Assembly (NCBI RefSeq): GCF_001506075.1 | Contig: NZ_KQ947475.1 | Location: forward strand, 2,264,390-2,328,389 | Source: Vibrio sp. MEBiC08052 | GTDB taxonomy: Bacteria; Pseudomonadota; Gammaproteobacteria; Enterobacterales; Vibrionaceae | Direction: 5' to 3' | Length of the DNA: 64,000 nt | Shown here: piece after piece, positions 1 to 8,637 of the stretch | Position numbering within the stretch: the first letter of the stretch is position 1 | Layout: each line of letters starts with the position of its first letter | Translations under genes and position numbers: made by a program | Notes under the pieces: model-generated | The model's database searches: none | Seen by the model: only the letters and a program-made list of their open reading frames with translations | Told to the model about the DNA's origin: nothing

Positions 1-676
1 CCCCGCTCATCTCCGGTATGCCATGACGTCGGAAAGCACATTGTTCCGGCCTTTCATCTACGGGAAAATCTGACAGCCGAGACTGGTACATAAACGCAAC
101 CACCTGCTGCCAGACGGAAAATTCCGGCCGGGCAATATCGCCCAGCGCAACCGGAACAAAATGCTGAGCTTCGTGTTGTCCGGCTGTCCGGCTGAAGCGG
201 GCACAAAGGATCATCGCTGACTCGACTTCACTCTCCGCAACACCAAATTCCCGGAAACAATCAAAAATCACCAGACAGTCATCACTCTCTGCCAGCATTG
301 CCCCGGCCAGTTGCAGATGAGCCGGTGTCAGTTCCTGACCGCTGTGTTTCATGCCTAATGCCCGGGAAATCGCGTGATTTTCTGCCAGCCGCTTTTGCAA
401 CTGCGGAGTTTTACTGTCCAGTTGTGCATAACGGTGAATCATCAGCAATGTGGCCTGACACGCTTTTGTCTGTGGCTGGCAAAACGCTGCAACCTCTCGG
501 TAAAGGGCATCGGATGCACAGCGAATTAATCGTTGTCTGTCCACTTCCGGATGAACAGCCAGCCACGGAGTCAGAGCGACTTGCTCTTCATCGGTCAGTC
601 GTATCACCGGAGATTCCGGACGGAATACAGCCAGATCATTCAGCCATAAGGTTGCGGTATCACTCGGCCTGTTCAT
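1..676 (-). CDS. Unidentified cluster protein, C-terminus cut off by the window edge
   Basis: An open frame reads leftward from the ATG at 676 to the window edge, giving about 225 residues with no stop. The ATG overlaps the stop of the upstream dehydrogenase gene by one base (TGATG), so it is very probably translated by coupling as the next gene of the same operon. The protein starts MNRPSDTATLWLNDLAVF, is soluble-looking and Glu/Gln/Ala rich, has no signal peptide and no obvious membrane segment. I recognise no family motif. Base composition and codon use look like the neighbouring cluster genes. Its function is unknown; position argues for a part in the biosynthetic pathway or in product handling. 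Confidence 0.72.
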   Translation of the reverse strand, partial: MNRPSDTATLWLNDLAVFRPESPVIRLTDEEQVALTPWLAVHPEVDRQRLIRCASDALYREVAAFCQPQTKACQATLLMIHRYAQLDSKTPQLQKRLAENHAISRALGMKHSGQELTPAHLQLAGAMLAESDDCLVIFDCFREFGVAESEVESAMILCARFSRTAGQHEAQHFVPVALGDIARPEFSVWQQVVAFMYQSRLSDFPVDERPEQCAFRRHGIPEMSG

Positions 677-1833
677 CAGACAACCTCCCGGAATAACATC
701 GCACCATTGAGCAAATGCACATTGCGGGTACCTTCTGCATATTCGAAACATTTAATATCCCGGTGCAACTTCGCCAATGTCTGATCTTGCAGTAACACGC
801 CACCGTGACAGCGATGCAGCGCTTCCTCAACCACAGACTCAGCAAGTTCTGCCGCTTTGGCTTTCGCCAGCCCGATCTGCTTCGTGACGGTTTCTCCCTG
901 ATCATAACGGGCAGAAACTGTTAACAGATTTTGTAGTGCACCGGCAAGCCGGAACTGTGCGGATTTCAGCCATGCCTGATGATATGCCACATCCATCAGC
1001 TCATGCTGAACTATATAATCCAGCGTCGCTCTGGCACTGCCCAGTGCCAGAGCACCGACACAGGGACGCAGGCTATCAAATGTCGCAATCGCTGCACCGG
1101 AAAAACGCTGAGTCGGTTTCAGATGAGCACCTAACAGGGCATCATCGCCAACAAACATATCTTCAAAGACCAGATGAGAGACATTACATCCTGGCACACC
1201 GTGTACCGGCAGCCGCTCCCGGTGGAAACCCTCAACTTTAGCGGGCTCGAACAGAAAAACATCGGTGCCGAGTGAGTTCTGATTGGTCCGGGCAAAAACA
1301 ACCCCGATATCTGCGTGAATACCATTGCCGATGAAATATTTTTCACCGTTGATCAGATAGCCGCCATCGACTTTTGTTGCCTGTGTTTTGATATTTCCGG
1401 CATCGGAACCGACTGTCGGTTCACTCATAGCAAAACAGCTCCAGCTCAGTTGATCGCGGAACAAACCAAAGAAACGTTCCTGTTGCTCCGGACTGCCCAG
1501 TCCCTGTAATACGAATCCGGCCATGCCCGGTGTCGGGCAGGCAAAAATAAGATTCGGTTCCACATATCCCAGCGCTTCGTAAAACAGACAGCGCTGCACT
1601 ACCGTCAGTTCATGCAGAACCTGTCCATTGGCTAATGCAATCGGCGTCGGGTTATAAGCCTCCGGTAATCCGAGGCGGTTCATCTGATGAGCTAGCGAAT
1701 AGCGAGCCGTAGCCCGGTAATTTTCAGGATCTTCATCGATCAGCCGGCCAAGTGCTCGACCTTCTTCCAGTGTCGCTGTCACATAGTCCCGGATGGCCTG
1801 CCCTTCGGCGGATAATCTGTGGTTGAATATCAT
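676..1833 (-). CDS. Acyl-CoA dehydrogenase family flavoprotein, probably acting on a carrier-bound acyl group
   Basis: Full-length member (385 residues) of the FAD-dependent acyl-CoA dehydrogenase family, which introduces an alpha,beta double bond into a thioester-bound acyl or aminoacyl chain. Visible are the mid-domain signature FAMSEPTVGSDAGNIKT, the NGEKYFIGNG strand, and a C-terminal AEGTRNV motif whose Glu (about residue 367) is at the place of the catalytic base. An ATG at 1884 is possible, but the one at 1833 has a good ribosome site (AGAGGAAAG) and gives the usual family length, so I chose 1833. It lies in the leftward operon after an adenylating enzyme. In pyrrole pathways (PltE, PigA, RedW) such enzymes oxidise prolyl-carrier protein. 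Whether this one does so is inference from the PltF-like ligase at 5202-6764. Confidence 0.9.
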   Translation of the reverse strand: MIFNHRLSAEGQAIRDYVTATLEEGRALGRLIDEDPENYRATARYSLAHQMNRLGLPEAYNPTPIALANGQVLHELTVVQRCLFYEALGYVEPNLIFACPTPGMAGFVLQGLGSPEQQERFFGLFRDQLSWSCFAMSEPTVGSDAGNIKTQATKVDGGYLINGEKYFIGNGIHADIGVVFARTNQNSLGTDVFLFEPAKVEGFHRERLPVHGVPGCNVSHLVFEDMFVGDDALLGAHLKPTQRFSGAAIATFDSLRPCVGALALGSARATLDYIVQHELMDVAYHQAWLKSAQFRLAGALQNLLTVSARYDQGETVTKQIGLAKAKAAELAESVVEEALHRCHGGVLLQDQTLAKLHRDIKCFEYAEGTRNVHLLNGAMLFREVV

Positions 1834-1864
1834 TTTTCTTTCCTCTGCCTTGTGCTGTGGCTCA

Positions 1865-3379
1865 CTAACTCGCTTGCTGCTCATGCCATTGATGTTGCAG
1901 TTTCACCCGGTCAATCTTGCCGTGCAGATTCATCGGTAAAGCGGCCACAAAATGGACTGATGACGGCACCATGTAACGGGGAAGATGCTGATGCATAAAC
2001 TGATCGAATGCCTGGCGTTCATCGCTCGTATCCTGTTCAAGCTGGACATACATCACCAGTTGGGTCAGTTTGTCCTGTACATAAACCGGAATCACTGCCG
2101 ACTGACGAATCCGGCCGGAACGAGCCGCAACGTTTTCAATTTCCACCAGTTCGATACGGTTGCCATTCCATTTAATCTGCCCGTCTTTGCGACCTTTCAA
2201 GAATAAATTGCCGGATTCATCGACATAGCCGAAATCGCCCGAACGGTAAAAACGTTCACCATCCCGGCTGCCGAATGCGACGTTCTGCGGATGAGAAACT
2301 GGCAGATATCCATGCGCAACCTGTCCACCGTAAATCACCACTTCTCCGATTTCACTGGCCGGTAGCTCCTGCCCGTCATCATCTTCGATACGGATACGGT
2401 TGACACCCAGCGGCCGTCCAAGCGACAGCCGCTGCGAATAGCGCATATCATCGGCAGTCACCGGACAGGCATGTGTCACACAGGTGGTTTCTGTCGGACC
2501 ATAGGCATGCAGCACCTGCGCCTGAGGAAAACGCGCCGCGATTTTGGCAATCAGCTGATGGGGTACAAACTCTCCACCGACAAAGAACACCCGCATTCCC
2601 GGTAGGGACTGTGCATTGAATTTCGGGTCCAGACACATCATTTCCAGAAAACTTGGGGTGGAGAACCAGCTCGATACTTCAACATCAGCTTCCTGAGTCA
2701 TCAGGCGAATATTCTGACGGGGCAAAGCGTTATATTCATGCGGTAACATTACGACAGCTTTGCCAACTGCAAGTGAAGGAAAGCTGTCAAGAATGCCCAT
2801 ATCAAAAGCCAGACAGGCGTGATTAACGTGAGCACCACCGGAGTGGTTGAGTGTCAGACTCTCTCTGTACCACTGATAGAAGTGACCGAAGCCTTCATAA
2901 CCAATCATCACCCCTTTTGGTACACCGGTACTTCCCGATGTCGAAAGCACATAAAAAATCGGATTGTCTCCACGCTGCCATAGCTGAAAGCGAAAGGCAA
3001 CCGAAGGCTGATGTGCCGCAATAAAGTAGGCTTCACTACTCAGCGTCTGGTCAAGATAAGACTCAGCACCAAGGATCAGCAGGTCAGCCTCATGCATCGC
3101 CGCAACCTGTACCAACCGGGACGTCGGATTCGCCGCATCAACCACCGTGAAAGAAATGCCACACAACGTACAGGCCAGCATACTGGCAAATGTATCCAGT
3201 TCTTTATGTCCGTAGATCAGCACCCGGTTCGGCTGACGTTGCTTAATTTCATCGGCAATCGCCTGCGTTCTCGCGCCCAGCGTCCGGAAATCAACCCTAC
3301 CCTGACGGTTCACCAGAGCGACCTGCTCCGGTTGTGCATGGATTCTGTCAATGATTGCCTGCATCATATTTGAAAACAT
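1865..3379 (-). CDS. DltA-like amino-acid adenylating enzyme (first of two)
   Basis: Stand-alone AMP-forming enzyme of about 504 residues that should activate an amino acid with ATP and load it on a carrier protein. Core motifs are present: the phosphate loop STSGSTGVPKG, A4 AFDMGILDSF with the Asp that binds the alpha-amino group, AYGPTET, YRSGDFG, the hinge GRKDGQIKWNGNRIE, and the C-terminal catalytic Lys in HGKIDR. The STPSFLEMMCLD segment and overall layout resemble DltA, the D-alanine:carrier-protein ligase, more than NRPS modules. The start is uncertain between 3385 and 3379; the latter is better spaced from AAGGGAA. The 5' end overlaps the second DltA-like gene. Substrate is not readable with confidence; a small amino acid is likely. 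Confidence 0.9.
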   Translation of the reverse strand: MFSNMMQAIIDRIHAQPEQVALVNRQGRVDFRTLGARTQAIADEIKQRQPNRVLIYGHKELDTFASMLACTLCGISFTVVDAANPTSRLVQVAAMHEADLLILGAESYLDQTLSSEAYFIAAHQPSVAFRFQLWQRGDNPIFYVLSTSGSTGVPKGVMIGYEGFGHFYQWYRESLTLNHSGGAHVNHACLAFDMGILDSFPSLAVGKAVVMLPHEYNALPRQNIRLMTQEADVEVSSWFSTPSFLEMMCLDPKFNAQSLPGMRVFFVGGEFVPHQLIAKIAARFPQAQVLHAYGPTETTCVTHACPVTADDMRYSQRLSLGRPLGVNRIRIEDDDGQELPASEIGEVVIYGGQVAHGYLPVSHPQNVAFGSRDGERFYRSGDFGYVDESGNLFLKGRKDGQIKWNGNRIELVEIENVAARSGRIRQSAVIPVYVQDKLTQLVMYVQLEQDTSDERQAFDQFMHQHLPRYMVPSSVHFVAALPMNLHGKIDRVKLQHQWHEQQAS

Positions 3380-4898
3380 AACCATTCCCTTTTTTGAGTG
3401 CTTTATCGCTGACCGCCCGGCGATCCAGCTTACTGTTCAGGTTTAATACATCATCTTCAATGGCATACCAGAATCTGGGTACCATGTAGGATGGAAAGTT
3501 GTCGGCCATCCCGACTGCAAGCTGCTGAAAATCAACCTCCTGCTCCGGCAGAACAAAAGCCCGCATCCCCTGTAAATCTTCTTTCCGGAACCAGGGTTCG
3601 ACAAAGACCTCTTTGATTTCGTCCAGTTGACGCAGATAGGCTTCGACTTCATTCAGGTCAATACGGTAACCCTGAATTTTGAGTTCACGATCGTCCCGTC
3701 CCCAGAAATAGAGCATATCACCGTCAAGAGAACCGATATCTCCGGTCCGGTATTCCCGGACTTCATCAACCGGGTCAACGGAAAAGCGAGCCTGCTGCTC
3801 GGCCGATGCGCAAAGATAACCCGGACCGACACAATCGCCCCGGATGATAATTTCACCACGGCCATGTTCCTGAATCCTGTCAATACGAACTTCACTTCCG
3901 GGGCGAACTCGTCCCAGCGGTAAAGGATGTCTGCTATGGATATGCACTGGCAGAATATCTATCGCCGTAACCGCCACCGTACACTCCGTCGGACCATAAG
4001 TATTGGTCACACGACAGCCGGGAAAGCGCTCCCATAACTGAGCGACCATCTCTTTGGACAAGACTTCTCCGCAAAAAATAAAGTGAGAAAGATGAGGGAG
4101 ATAACTGGCACAAAACTGGCGGTCTTTCAGGTAATAACGGGTAATCGTCGGGGTTGAAACCCAGGTTGTCACACCGTAATCCCGGTGTCTGGCAATGTAT
4201 TTACGGGTGTTGATAAACTCCTGATGATCCAGTGCCGAGATCGGCTTGAGATTAATCCAGGCCAGCCAGAGTTCATACAGCGAGACATCAAAACAGTAAC
4301 GGATATTGCCGCTGACACTGCCGTCAACCGGGAAAGCACTTTCCAGCCACGTGACCAGATCCGCCACATTGGCATAACTGACGGAAATCCCTTTCGGCTG
4401 ACCGGTCGTACCGGACGAAAACATGATATACATGGCATCCGTCGCCTGACTGACGTTCCGGTCCCGGAGCAGTTCATCAAATCCTTGCGCACTTTCCTCA
4501 GCAGAAAAGTCTGATTCTGCGTAGACAACCAGACAAGAAATACCGAGTGTATCCAGTCTATTCTCATCCGTATCAAAATCATGAGTATCAAGAATCAGTG
4601 TCGCCTGTGCACTGGCAATGATCTGGCGTAACCGCTCCGTATTGTTTTCCGGTTCTACCGGAACAAATGTTCTCCCGACCAGAATACACGCCCAGTAAGC
4701 AATCAGATACCGATAGTTCTTATGCCCGTAAATCAGCACCGCACCACGCCCGTCGTCATTCAGTTGCCCGGCAAGTGAAACGGCGGCATCAAAAAGCTGC
4801 CGATAACTCAGATCACCACCGACATGATGGTAAGCCATCCCTTCACAGGTACGAAACGCACTAAAAACCGCGAGCAGATGATCATAATGCTGGTTCAT
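3348..4898 (-). CDS. DltA-like amino-acid adenylating enzyme (second of two)
   Basis: Stand-alone adenylating enzyme of 516 residues, paralogous to its downstream neighbour. Motifs in order: FSSGTTGQPKG, A4 CFDVSLYELW (Asp kept), VSTPTITRYYL, CGEVLSKE, NTYGPTECTVAV, YRTGDIG, WGRDDRELKIQGYRID, and near the end NLNSKLDR, where the usual GKxDR reads SKLDR. NTYGPTE.TVAVT is a strong match to DltA. The start codon overlaps the carrier-protein stop (TGATG) with AAGGTGG upstream, so enzyme and carrier are probably made together and may be partners. Two DltA-like ligases in tandem are unusual and suggest two loading steps. Being a cell-wall dlt gene is unlikely: dltB and dltD are absent and the context is biosynthetic. 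Confidence 0.9.
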   Translation of the reverse strand: MNQHYDHLLAVFSAFRTCEGMAYHHVGGDLSYRQLFDAAVSLAGQLNDDGRGAVLIYGHKNYRYLIAYWACILVGRTFVPVEPENNTERLRQIIASAQATLILDTHDFDTDENRLDTLGISCLVVYAESDFSAEESAQGFDELLRDRNVSQATDAMYIMFSSGTTGQPKGISVSYANVADLVTWLESAFPVDGSVSGNIRYCFDVSLYELWLAWINLKPISALDHQEFINTRKYIARHRDYGVTTWVSTPTITRYYLKDRQFCASYLPHLSHFIFCGEVLSKEMVAQLWERFPGCRVTNTYGPTECTVAVTAIDILPVHIHSRHPLPLGRVRPGSEVRIDRIQEHGRGEIIIRGDCVGPGYLCASAEQQARFSVDPVDEVREYRTGDIGSLDGDMLYFWGRDDRELKIQGYRIDLNEVEAYLRQLDEIKEVFVEPWFRKEDLQGMRAFVLPEQEVDFQQLAVGMADNFPSYMVPRFWYAIEDDVLNLNSKLDRRAVSDKALKKGNGYVFKYDAGNH

Positions 4899-5158
4899 CA
4901 GGCCACCTTATCGACACACAGCCTTTCGATATAGCGGGCAATACTACCGACCGATTCAAAATCTTTAATATCCAGTGAAGCCGGATCGATATGCAGCCCT
5001 TCGACAGCTTCTTCGAGATACATAATCAGTTCAATGTATAATCCGCTGTCAAAACCCAGATCCCGTTCAATCTGAGTCGCTTCATGAAGTTCTGATAAAT
5101 CGTCAATCTCCATAACCAGGCCGATTGCATTAATCACATGATTCACGTAACTATCCAT
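4898..5158 (-). CDS. Free-standing acyl/peptidyl carrier protein (carrier 1)
   Basis: Small acidic protein of 86 residues with the carrier-protein pattern DLGFDSGLYIEL; Ser38 is the expected 4'-phosphopantetheine site. It should tether an activated acyl or aminoacyl group for the flanking enzymes and be primed by the Sfp-type transferase at 15521-16237. The start at 5158 is preceded by AAGGAAAAC; the longer frame to 5230 would add a Lys/Tyr-rich tail that overlaps the gene before it and is not carrier-like. It sits between the PltF-like ligase and the DltA-like ligase, so either could load it. Confidence 0.92.
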   Translation of the reverse strand: MDSYVNHVINAIGLVMEIDDLSELHEATQIERDLGFDSGLYIELIMYLEEAVEGLHIDPASLDIKDFESVGSIARYIERLCVDKVA

Positions 5159-5201
5159 TTTGTTTTCCTTTTTATATAAAGACTTTTTATACAAATAACT
5201 T

Positions 5202-6764
5202 TTATGCAAACACTTCTTCTGAGGTTTCAACCGGCTGACTCAGTTTGCCGAGCAATGGCCTGTCAATTTTTCCGTTGCCGTTTTTCGGCAGAGAATCCCG
5301 GATGAATATCCGGTGTGGCACCATGTAAGATTCCAGATGCTGATGGCACCATGCTTTAATCTGTTCCCGGCTGAGTTCGGTCTGCTGTTCGACCCAGGCA
5401 ACGATTTCATCACCGTAGACCGCATGGGGTACGCCGATCACCGCCACCTGCGCGACACCGGCCAGTGCAGCAATCACGGTTTCCACTTCTTTCGGTGCCA
5501 CCTTTTCGCCACAGCTTTTAAGAATTTCATCCTTCCGCCCGACAAAATAGAGATAACCTTCATCATCCAGACGACAGATATCTCCGGTATACAGCACCAT
5601 CTCACCGGGATAACGGCCCGGTTTTAGTTTCTCCGCTGTTTTCTCCGGATTGCGCCAGTAGCCGGGCATCACGGTATCACCGCGGATTACCAGTTCTCCG
5701 GTCGCATTACTGCGGTGTTCCCGGCCTTCGTCATCCACCAGCCACATTTCGGTATTGGGAATGGCCTTGCCGACACTCTCTTTGCGCTGTGACAACATCT
5801 CCGGTTCCAGATAGGTGCAGCGGTGACATTCCGTCAGGCCATACATTGAATAAAGCCGTGCGGCAGAAAATATGTTCTGAACTTTATCGATCGCATCCGG
5901 ATGTAATGCTGCCGCAGTATTGGTGACGGTCCGGACACACGAGAGATCGAAGCGTTTTGCCAGCGGCTCGATAAGGCTGAGCATGGTCGGTACAATCGGG
6001 AAAACCGTCGCCTGTTGTTTCACCAGACGGTGCATCACAAACAACGGCTGGCTGAAAGAAGCTTCGATAATCAGTGTTGCGCCATGCAATACCGACATCG
6101 TCACTTGATGTAGGCCATAATCAAAGCTCAGTGGCAGCGCACAGAAAATACGATCCGATGATTCCAGCCGCAGATAAGTCGAAACAGACTTAGAAGCAGC
6201 CACCATGTTTTTCTGGGTTAACATGACGCCTTTCGGCGTACCGGTTGAACCGGATGTATAAATAATTGCGGCTAAATCCTGAGAAATCGGCGTGATAAGA
6301 TCAATCTGGGAATACTCACCGGCCAGCGCCTGCTCCAGCAGAGTAACGTCATCACTGAACAAGCCATTAACCAACAGCTCCGGCTGGCTTTTCATCAGCC
6401 CGCGGGCTTTGCCGAATTCATCCGTCAACGCTTCATCAACCACCACCAGCGCTGACTCACTGTCATCGATCAGCCAGGCCAGTTTTTCATACTTGGTATC
6501 CGGGTTGACCGGAATAAACACACCGCCCAGATACTGAATCGCCCAAAAGCACTGAATGAAGGAGAGCGAGTTTGCCATATACAGCATCACCCGGTCACCG
6601 CGCCCGACACCCTGTCGGGACATATAGCGGGCCAGTTGCAGGGCGTGATGCCGTAACTGACTGTAGGTCATCTGCTGATCGGCATCGATCAGTGCAATTT
6701 TTTCCGGTGTGTGATACGCGCTGAAATCAAGATATTCGCTTAAAATCTGTCTGTTAATGTCCAT
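5202..6764 (-). CDS. PltF/PigI-like AMP-dependent acyl/aminoacyl ligase
   Basis: Adenylating enzyme of 520 residues with IIYTSGSTGTPKG (about 168-179), LPLSFDYGLHQVTMS (A4, Asp kept), SMYGLTECHRCTYL, YTGDICRLDDEGYLYFVGRKDEILKSCGEKV and the C-terminal Lys in NGNGKIDR. The YGLTE variant and SFDYGL segment are typical of the L-prolyl ligases PltF/PigI/RedM and of the related ligase found in exosortase-A gene clusters. Proline is therefore a candidate substrate, but this is inferred from motif resemblance only. It differs clearly from the two DltA-like enzymes downstream. The ATG has AGGAATTC upstream and lies 11 bp after a KASIII-like gene in the same operon. Confidence 0.9.
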   Translation of the reverse strand: MDINRQILSEYLDFSAYHTPEKIALIDADQQMTYSQLRHHALQLARYMSRQGVGRGDRVMLYMANSLSFIQCFWAIQYLGGVFIPVNPDTKYEKLAWLIDDSESALVVVDEALTDEFGKARGLMKSQPELLVNGLFSDDVTLLEQALAGEYSQIDLITPISQDLAAIIYTSGSTGTPKGVMLTQKNMVAASKSVSTYLRLESSDRIFCALPLSFDYGLHQVTMSVLHGATLIIEASFSQPLFVMHRLVKQQATVFPIVPTMLSLIEPLAKRFDLSCVRTVTNTAAALHPDAIDKVQNIFSAARLYSMYGLTECHRCTYLEPEMLSQRKESVGKAIPNTEMWLVDDEGREHRSNATGELVIRGDTVMPGYWRNPEKTAEKLKPGRYPGEMVLYTGDICRLDDEGYLYFVGRKDEILKSCGEKVAPKEVETVIAALAGVAQVAVIGVPHAVYGDEIVAWVEQQTELSREQIKAWCHQHLESYMVPHRIFIRDSLPKNGNGKIDRPLLGKLSQPVETSEEVFA

Positions 6765-6775
6765 GAACTGAATTC

Positions 6776-7732
6776 CTATGCTGTCAGCACCATCGCGCTG
6801 AACGTCCCTGCCACACCGGCTGCAACTGCCAGCATGGGACCCGGTGAAACTTGCTGATTGTCCTCTTTCCAGAAGTCATGCAAATTGATAAAGGCATCAC
6901 CGCAGAAACAGTGACCGACCTGATACAGGTTCTTACGGTAAATCTGGCTGCGTTCGATGCCCAGACGATCCGCCAGCCGGTCAAAAGTCGGCGGACTCAT
7001 GTGATAAGGTAAAAAGGTATGAATTTCTCCGGCGGAAATCCCAGCCTGCGTCAGAGCTTTATCGATCGCATCCATCATGGTCGGAATAAAAGAGCGGTCA
7101 TAACGGTTTTCATCTTCCCGGCTGGTATCCACAGTCCGATGACTGATACCGCCAATCATTGACCAGCTCAGCCCCTGAATATTCAGACCAGTTGTATCAG
7201 GATGAGATGAGACCAGCACCGCCGTACATCCTTCCCCGAACAAACCATTCTGATCGACATACTGAACGGTTTCATGAAAGCATTTATCACCGGTCAGCAG
7301 GATGGCATAAGTCGGCTGCTGTGATTCTCCGGCCGGACTGATGCGACAGACTTTATCCAGCAAAGCCAGTCCCAGAAATGAAGAAGCACATGACCCCTGC
7401 GTCAGAGACATCACTTCCACACGGTCGGATAACTGCTGCCGGATCATCGATTCCAGCAGGCGGACGTCAAAAGGATAAGTCGTGTGCAGCGAATGGGCAT
7501 AAGCAACATGCGTAATTGCATCCAGCTTATCCGGATGTTGCGCCAGCAAACGTTCCAGACAGGTCGTCAAAGTTTCAGCCAGTGACTGATGAGGAAAAAT
7601 ACAGGCCGATTCCAGTTTGTGAAAACGGCTGAATATTTTCTGATTTCTTTCTCCCCACTGATAACGCTGGTGCAGTTTATCCAGCGACATCAGTGACGGA
7701 TTAATATGCGTTGCGACATCAATGATTTTCAT
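6776..7732 (-). CDS. KASIII (FabH)-like condensing or acyl-transfer enzyme, Cys-His-His variant
   Basis: Thiolase-fold protein of 318 residues. Cys115 in LTQGSCASSF lies where the acyl-accepting Cys of FabH lies, and His244 in LPYHMSPP matches the catalytic His. The third FabH residue, Asn274 of a GN motif, is replaced by His (GH at 273-274, GHCFCGDAF). KASIII relatives lacking the Asn are known, such as PqsC and KASIII-like acyltransferases; they often do reactions other than malonyl condensation. The gene overlaps the degenerate KASIII-like gene by 4 bp (ATGA), which points to a heterodimer as in PqsB/PqsC. It probably condenses or transfers carrier-bound intermediates; the exact reaction is unknown. 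Confidence 0.85.
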   Translation of the reverse strand: MKIIDVATHINPSLMSLDKLHQRYQWGERNQKIFSRFHKLESACIFPHQSLAETLTTCLERLLAQHPDKLDAITHVAYAHSLHTTYPFDVRLLESMIRQQLSDRVEVMSLTQGSCASSFLGLALLDKVCRISPAGESQQPTYAILLTGDKCFHETVQYVDQNGLFGEGCTAVLVSSHPDTTGLNIQGLSWSMIGGISHRTVDTSREDENRYDRSFIPTMMDAIDKALTQAGISAGEIHTFLPYHMSPPTFDRLADRLGIERSQIYRKNLYQVGHCFCGDAFINLHDFWKEDNQQVSPGPMLAVAAGVAGTFSAMVLTA

Positions 7733-8637
7733 CGTGTGTGACCCGAAGTTGCCATCAGGGTATAGATTTTTCCCTGATGTTGACTCAACAGAACAAAATG
7801 TTGTTTAGAAACAAATGATTGGCTAAAACCATCATCGGCAGCGATAGCCTGCTGCATTTCCCAGAACGGTGCGACGCAGAGTAAATCCGGTCGGGTGCAA
7901 CGAATATGTCGCCGTGAACTCAACCGCGCAGCAATCTCCGGCTCACAGATCACTGTTGTTGATTCAGACGTCAGTCCGAACTGTTCAGACAACTGCTGTA
8001 ACAGGATGGTTTCTGTCCCGACTTCGGTGCAATCGTGAATCCGGGTCTGAATTTGTAGCCCGGAGCCGTTACGTTCGATAACCATGCCGGAAGCAGCATT
8101 GGCTACCGATTGCCGATCAACCGCTGGCGAATGAGACATGAGACTGTTTTGATCCATCACCAGCAACAGTGCTTTGCCGTTCTGCGCAGGCAGATAACGC
8201 TCGATACAGTCAAGTGCCATAAAAGGCGATGCCAGCCCCGCATCACTGAGGGCAAATGCAAAGGTATCTTCCAGTGCCAGACGGTGCAGTACATAATTGG
8301 TGACAGCCTGTCCCAGCTCGGCATCCGGTGTCCAGTGCGCCAGAATCACCATATCGAGATCGCTCAGATCGGTCCGGGAGGCTATCTGTGTTACCAGCGC
8401 CTCAGCCATGGTTGTAAACGAGACCTGATTCTCTCCCGCCAGCCATTCCCGGACACGGCTGTCCTCTGGTACAAATGGCTTCCCATTCGCCTGACAGAAT
8501 GCCTGCAAATAGTGATTCACCCGCGCTTCACTGACAATTGTCGGTGGCTGTGGCGTTGCTGTTCCTGCAAACGGTATACAAGTGAGTGTTGTGGGGTTGA
8601 GTGATAACGTCATCGGTCTGATTTCCGGCACTATCAT
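7729..8637 (-). CDS. KASIII-like protein without catalytic Cys, probable partner subunit
   Basis: Protein of 302 residues whose middle part (VILAHWTPDAE..., FALSDAGLASPFMALD) lines up with the thiolase-fold segment of the neighbouring KASIII-like enzyme. At the position of the active-site Cys it has Leu135 (DAGLASPF against QGSCASSF), and no equivalents of the catalytic His or the third residue are seen in its C-terminal half. It is therefore most likely inactive alone and serves as a structural or substrate-channel partner, as PqsB does for PqsC or a chain-length factor does for a ketosynthase. Its start overlaps the decarboxylase stop (TAATG) and its end overlaps the active paralogue by 4 bp, which fits equal production of the pair. 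Confidence 0.8.
   Translation of the reverse strand: MIVPEIRPMTLSLNPTTLTCIPFAGTATPQPPTIVSEARVNHYLQAFCQANGKPFVPEDSRVREWLAGENQVSFTTMAEALVTQIASRTDLSDLDMVILAHWTPDAELGQAVTNYVLHRLALEDTFAFALSDAGLASPFMALDCIERYLPAQNGKALLLVMDQNSLMSHSPAVDRQSVANAASGMVIERNGSGLQIQTRIHDCTEVGTETILLQQLSEQFGLTSESTTVICEPEIAARLSSRRHIRCTRPDLLCVAPFWEMQQAIAADDGFSQSFVSKQHFVLLSQHQGKIYTLMATSGHTR

Noticed and set aside
1865..4898. dlt operon for wall teichoic/lipoteichoic acid alanylation
   Set aside because: dltB and dltD are missing and the rest of the window is Gram-negative.
676..6764. Prodigiosin or other known pyrrole cluster
   Set aside because: The PltF/PigI-like ligase, a carrier and an acyl-CoA dehydrogenase are present, but no halogenase, PigC/PigE-like or other prodigiosin-specific gene is seen, and the KASIII/DltA-like genes do not fit.
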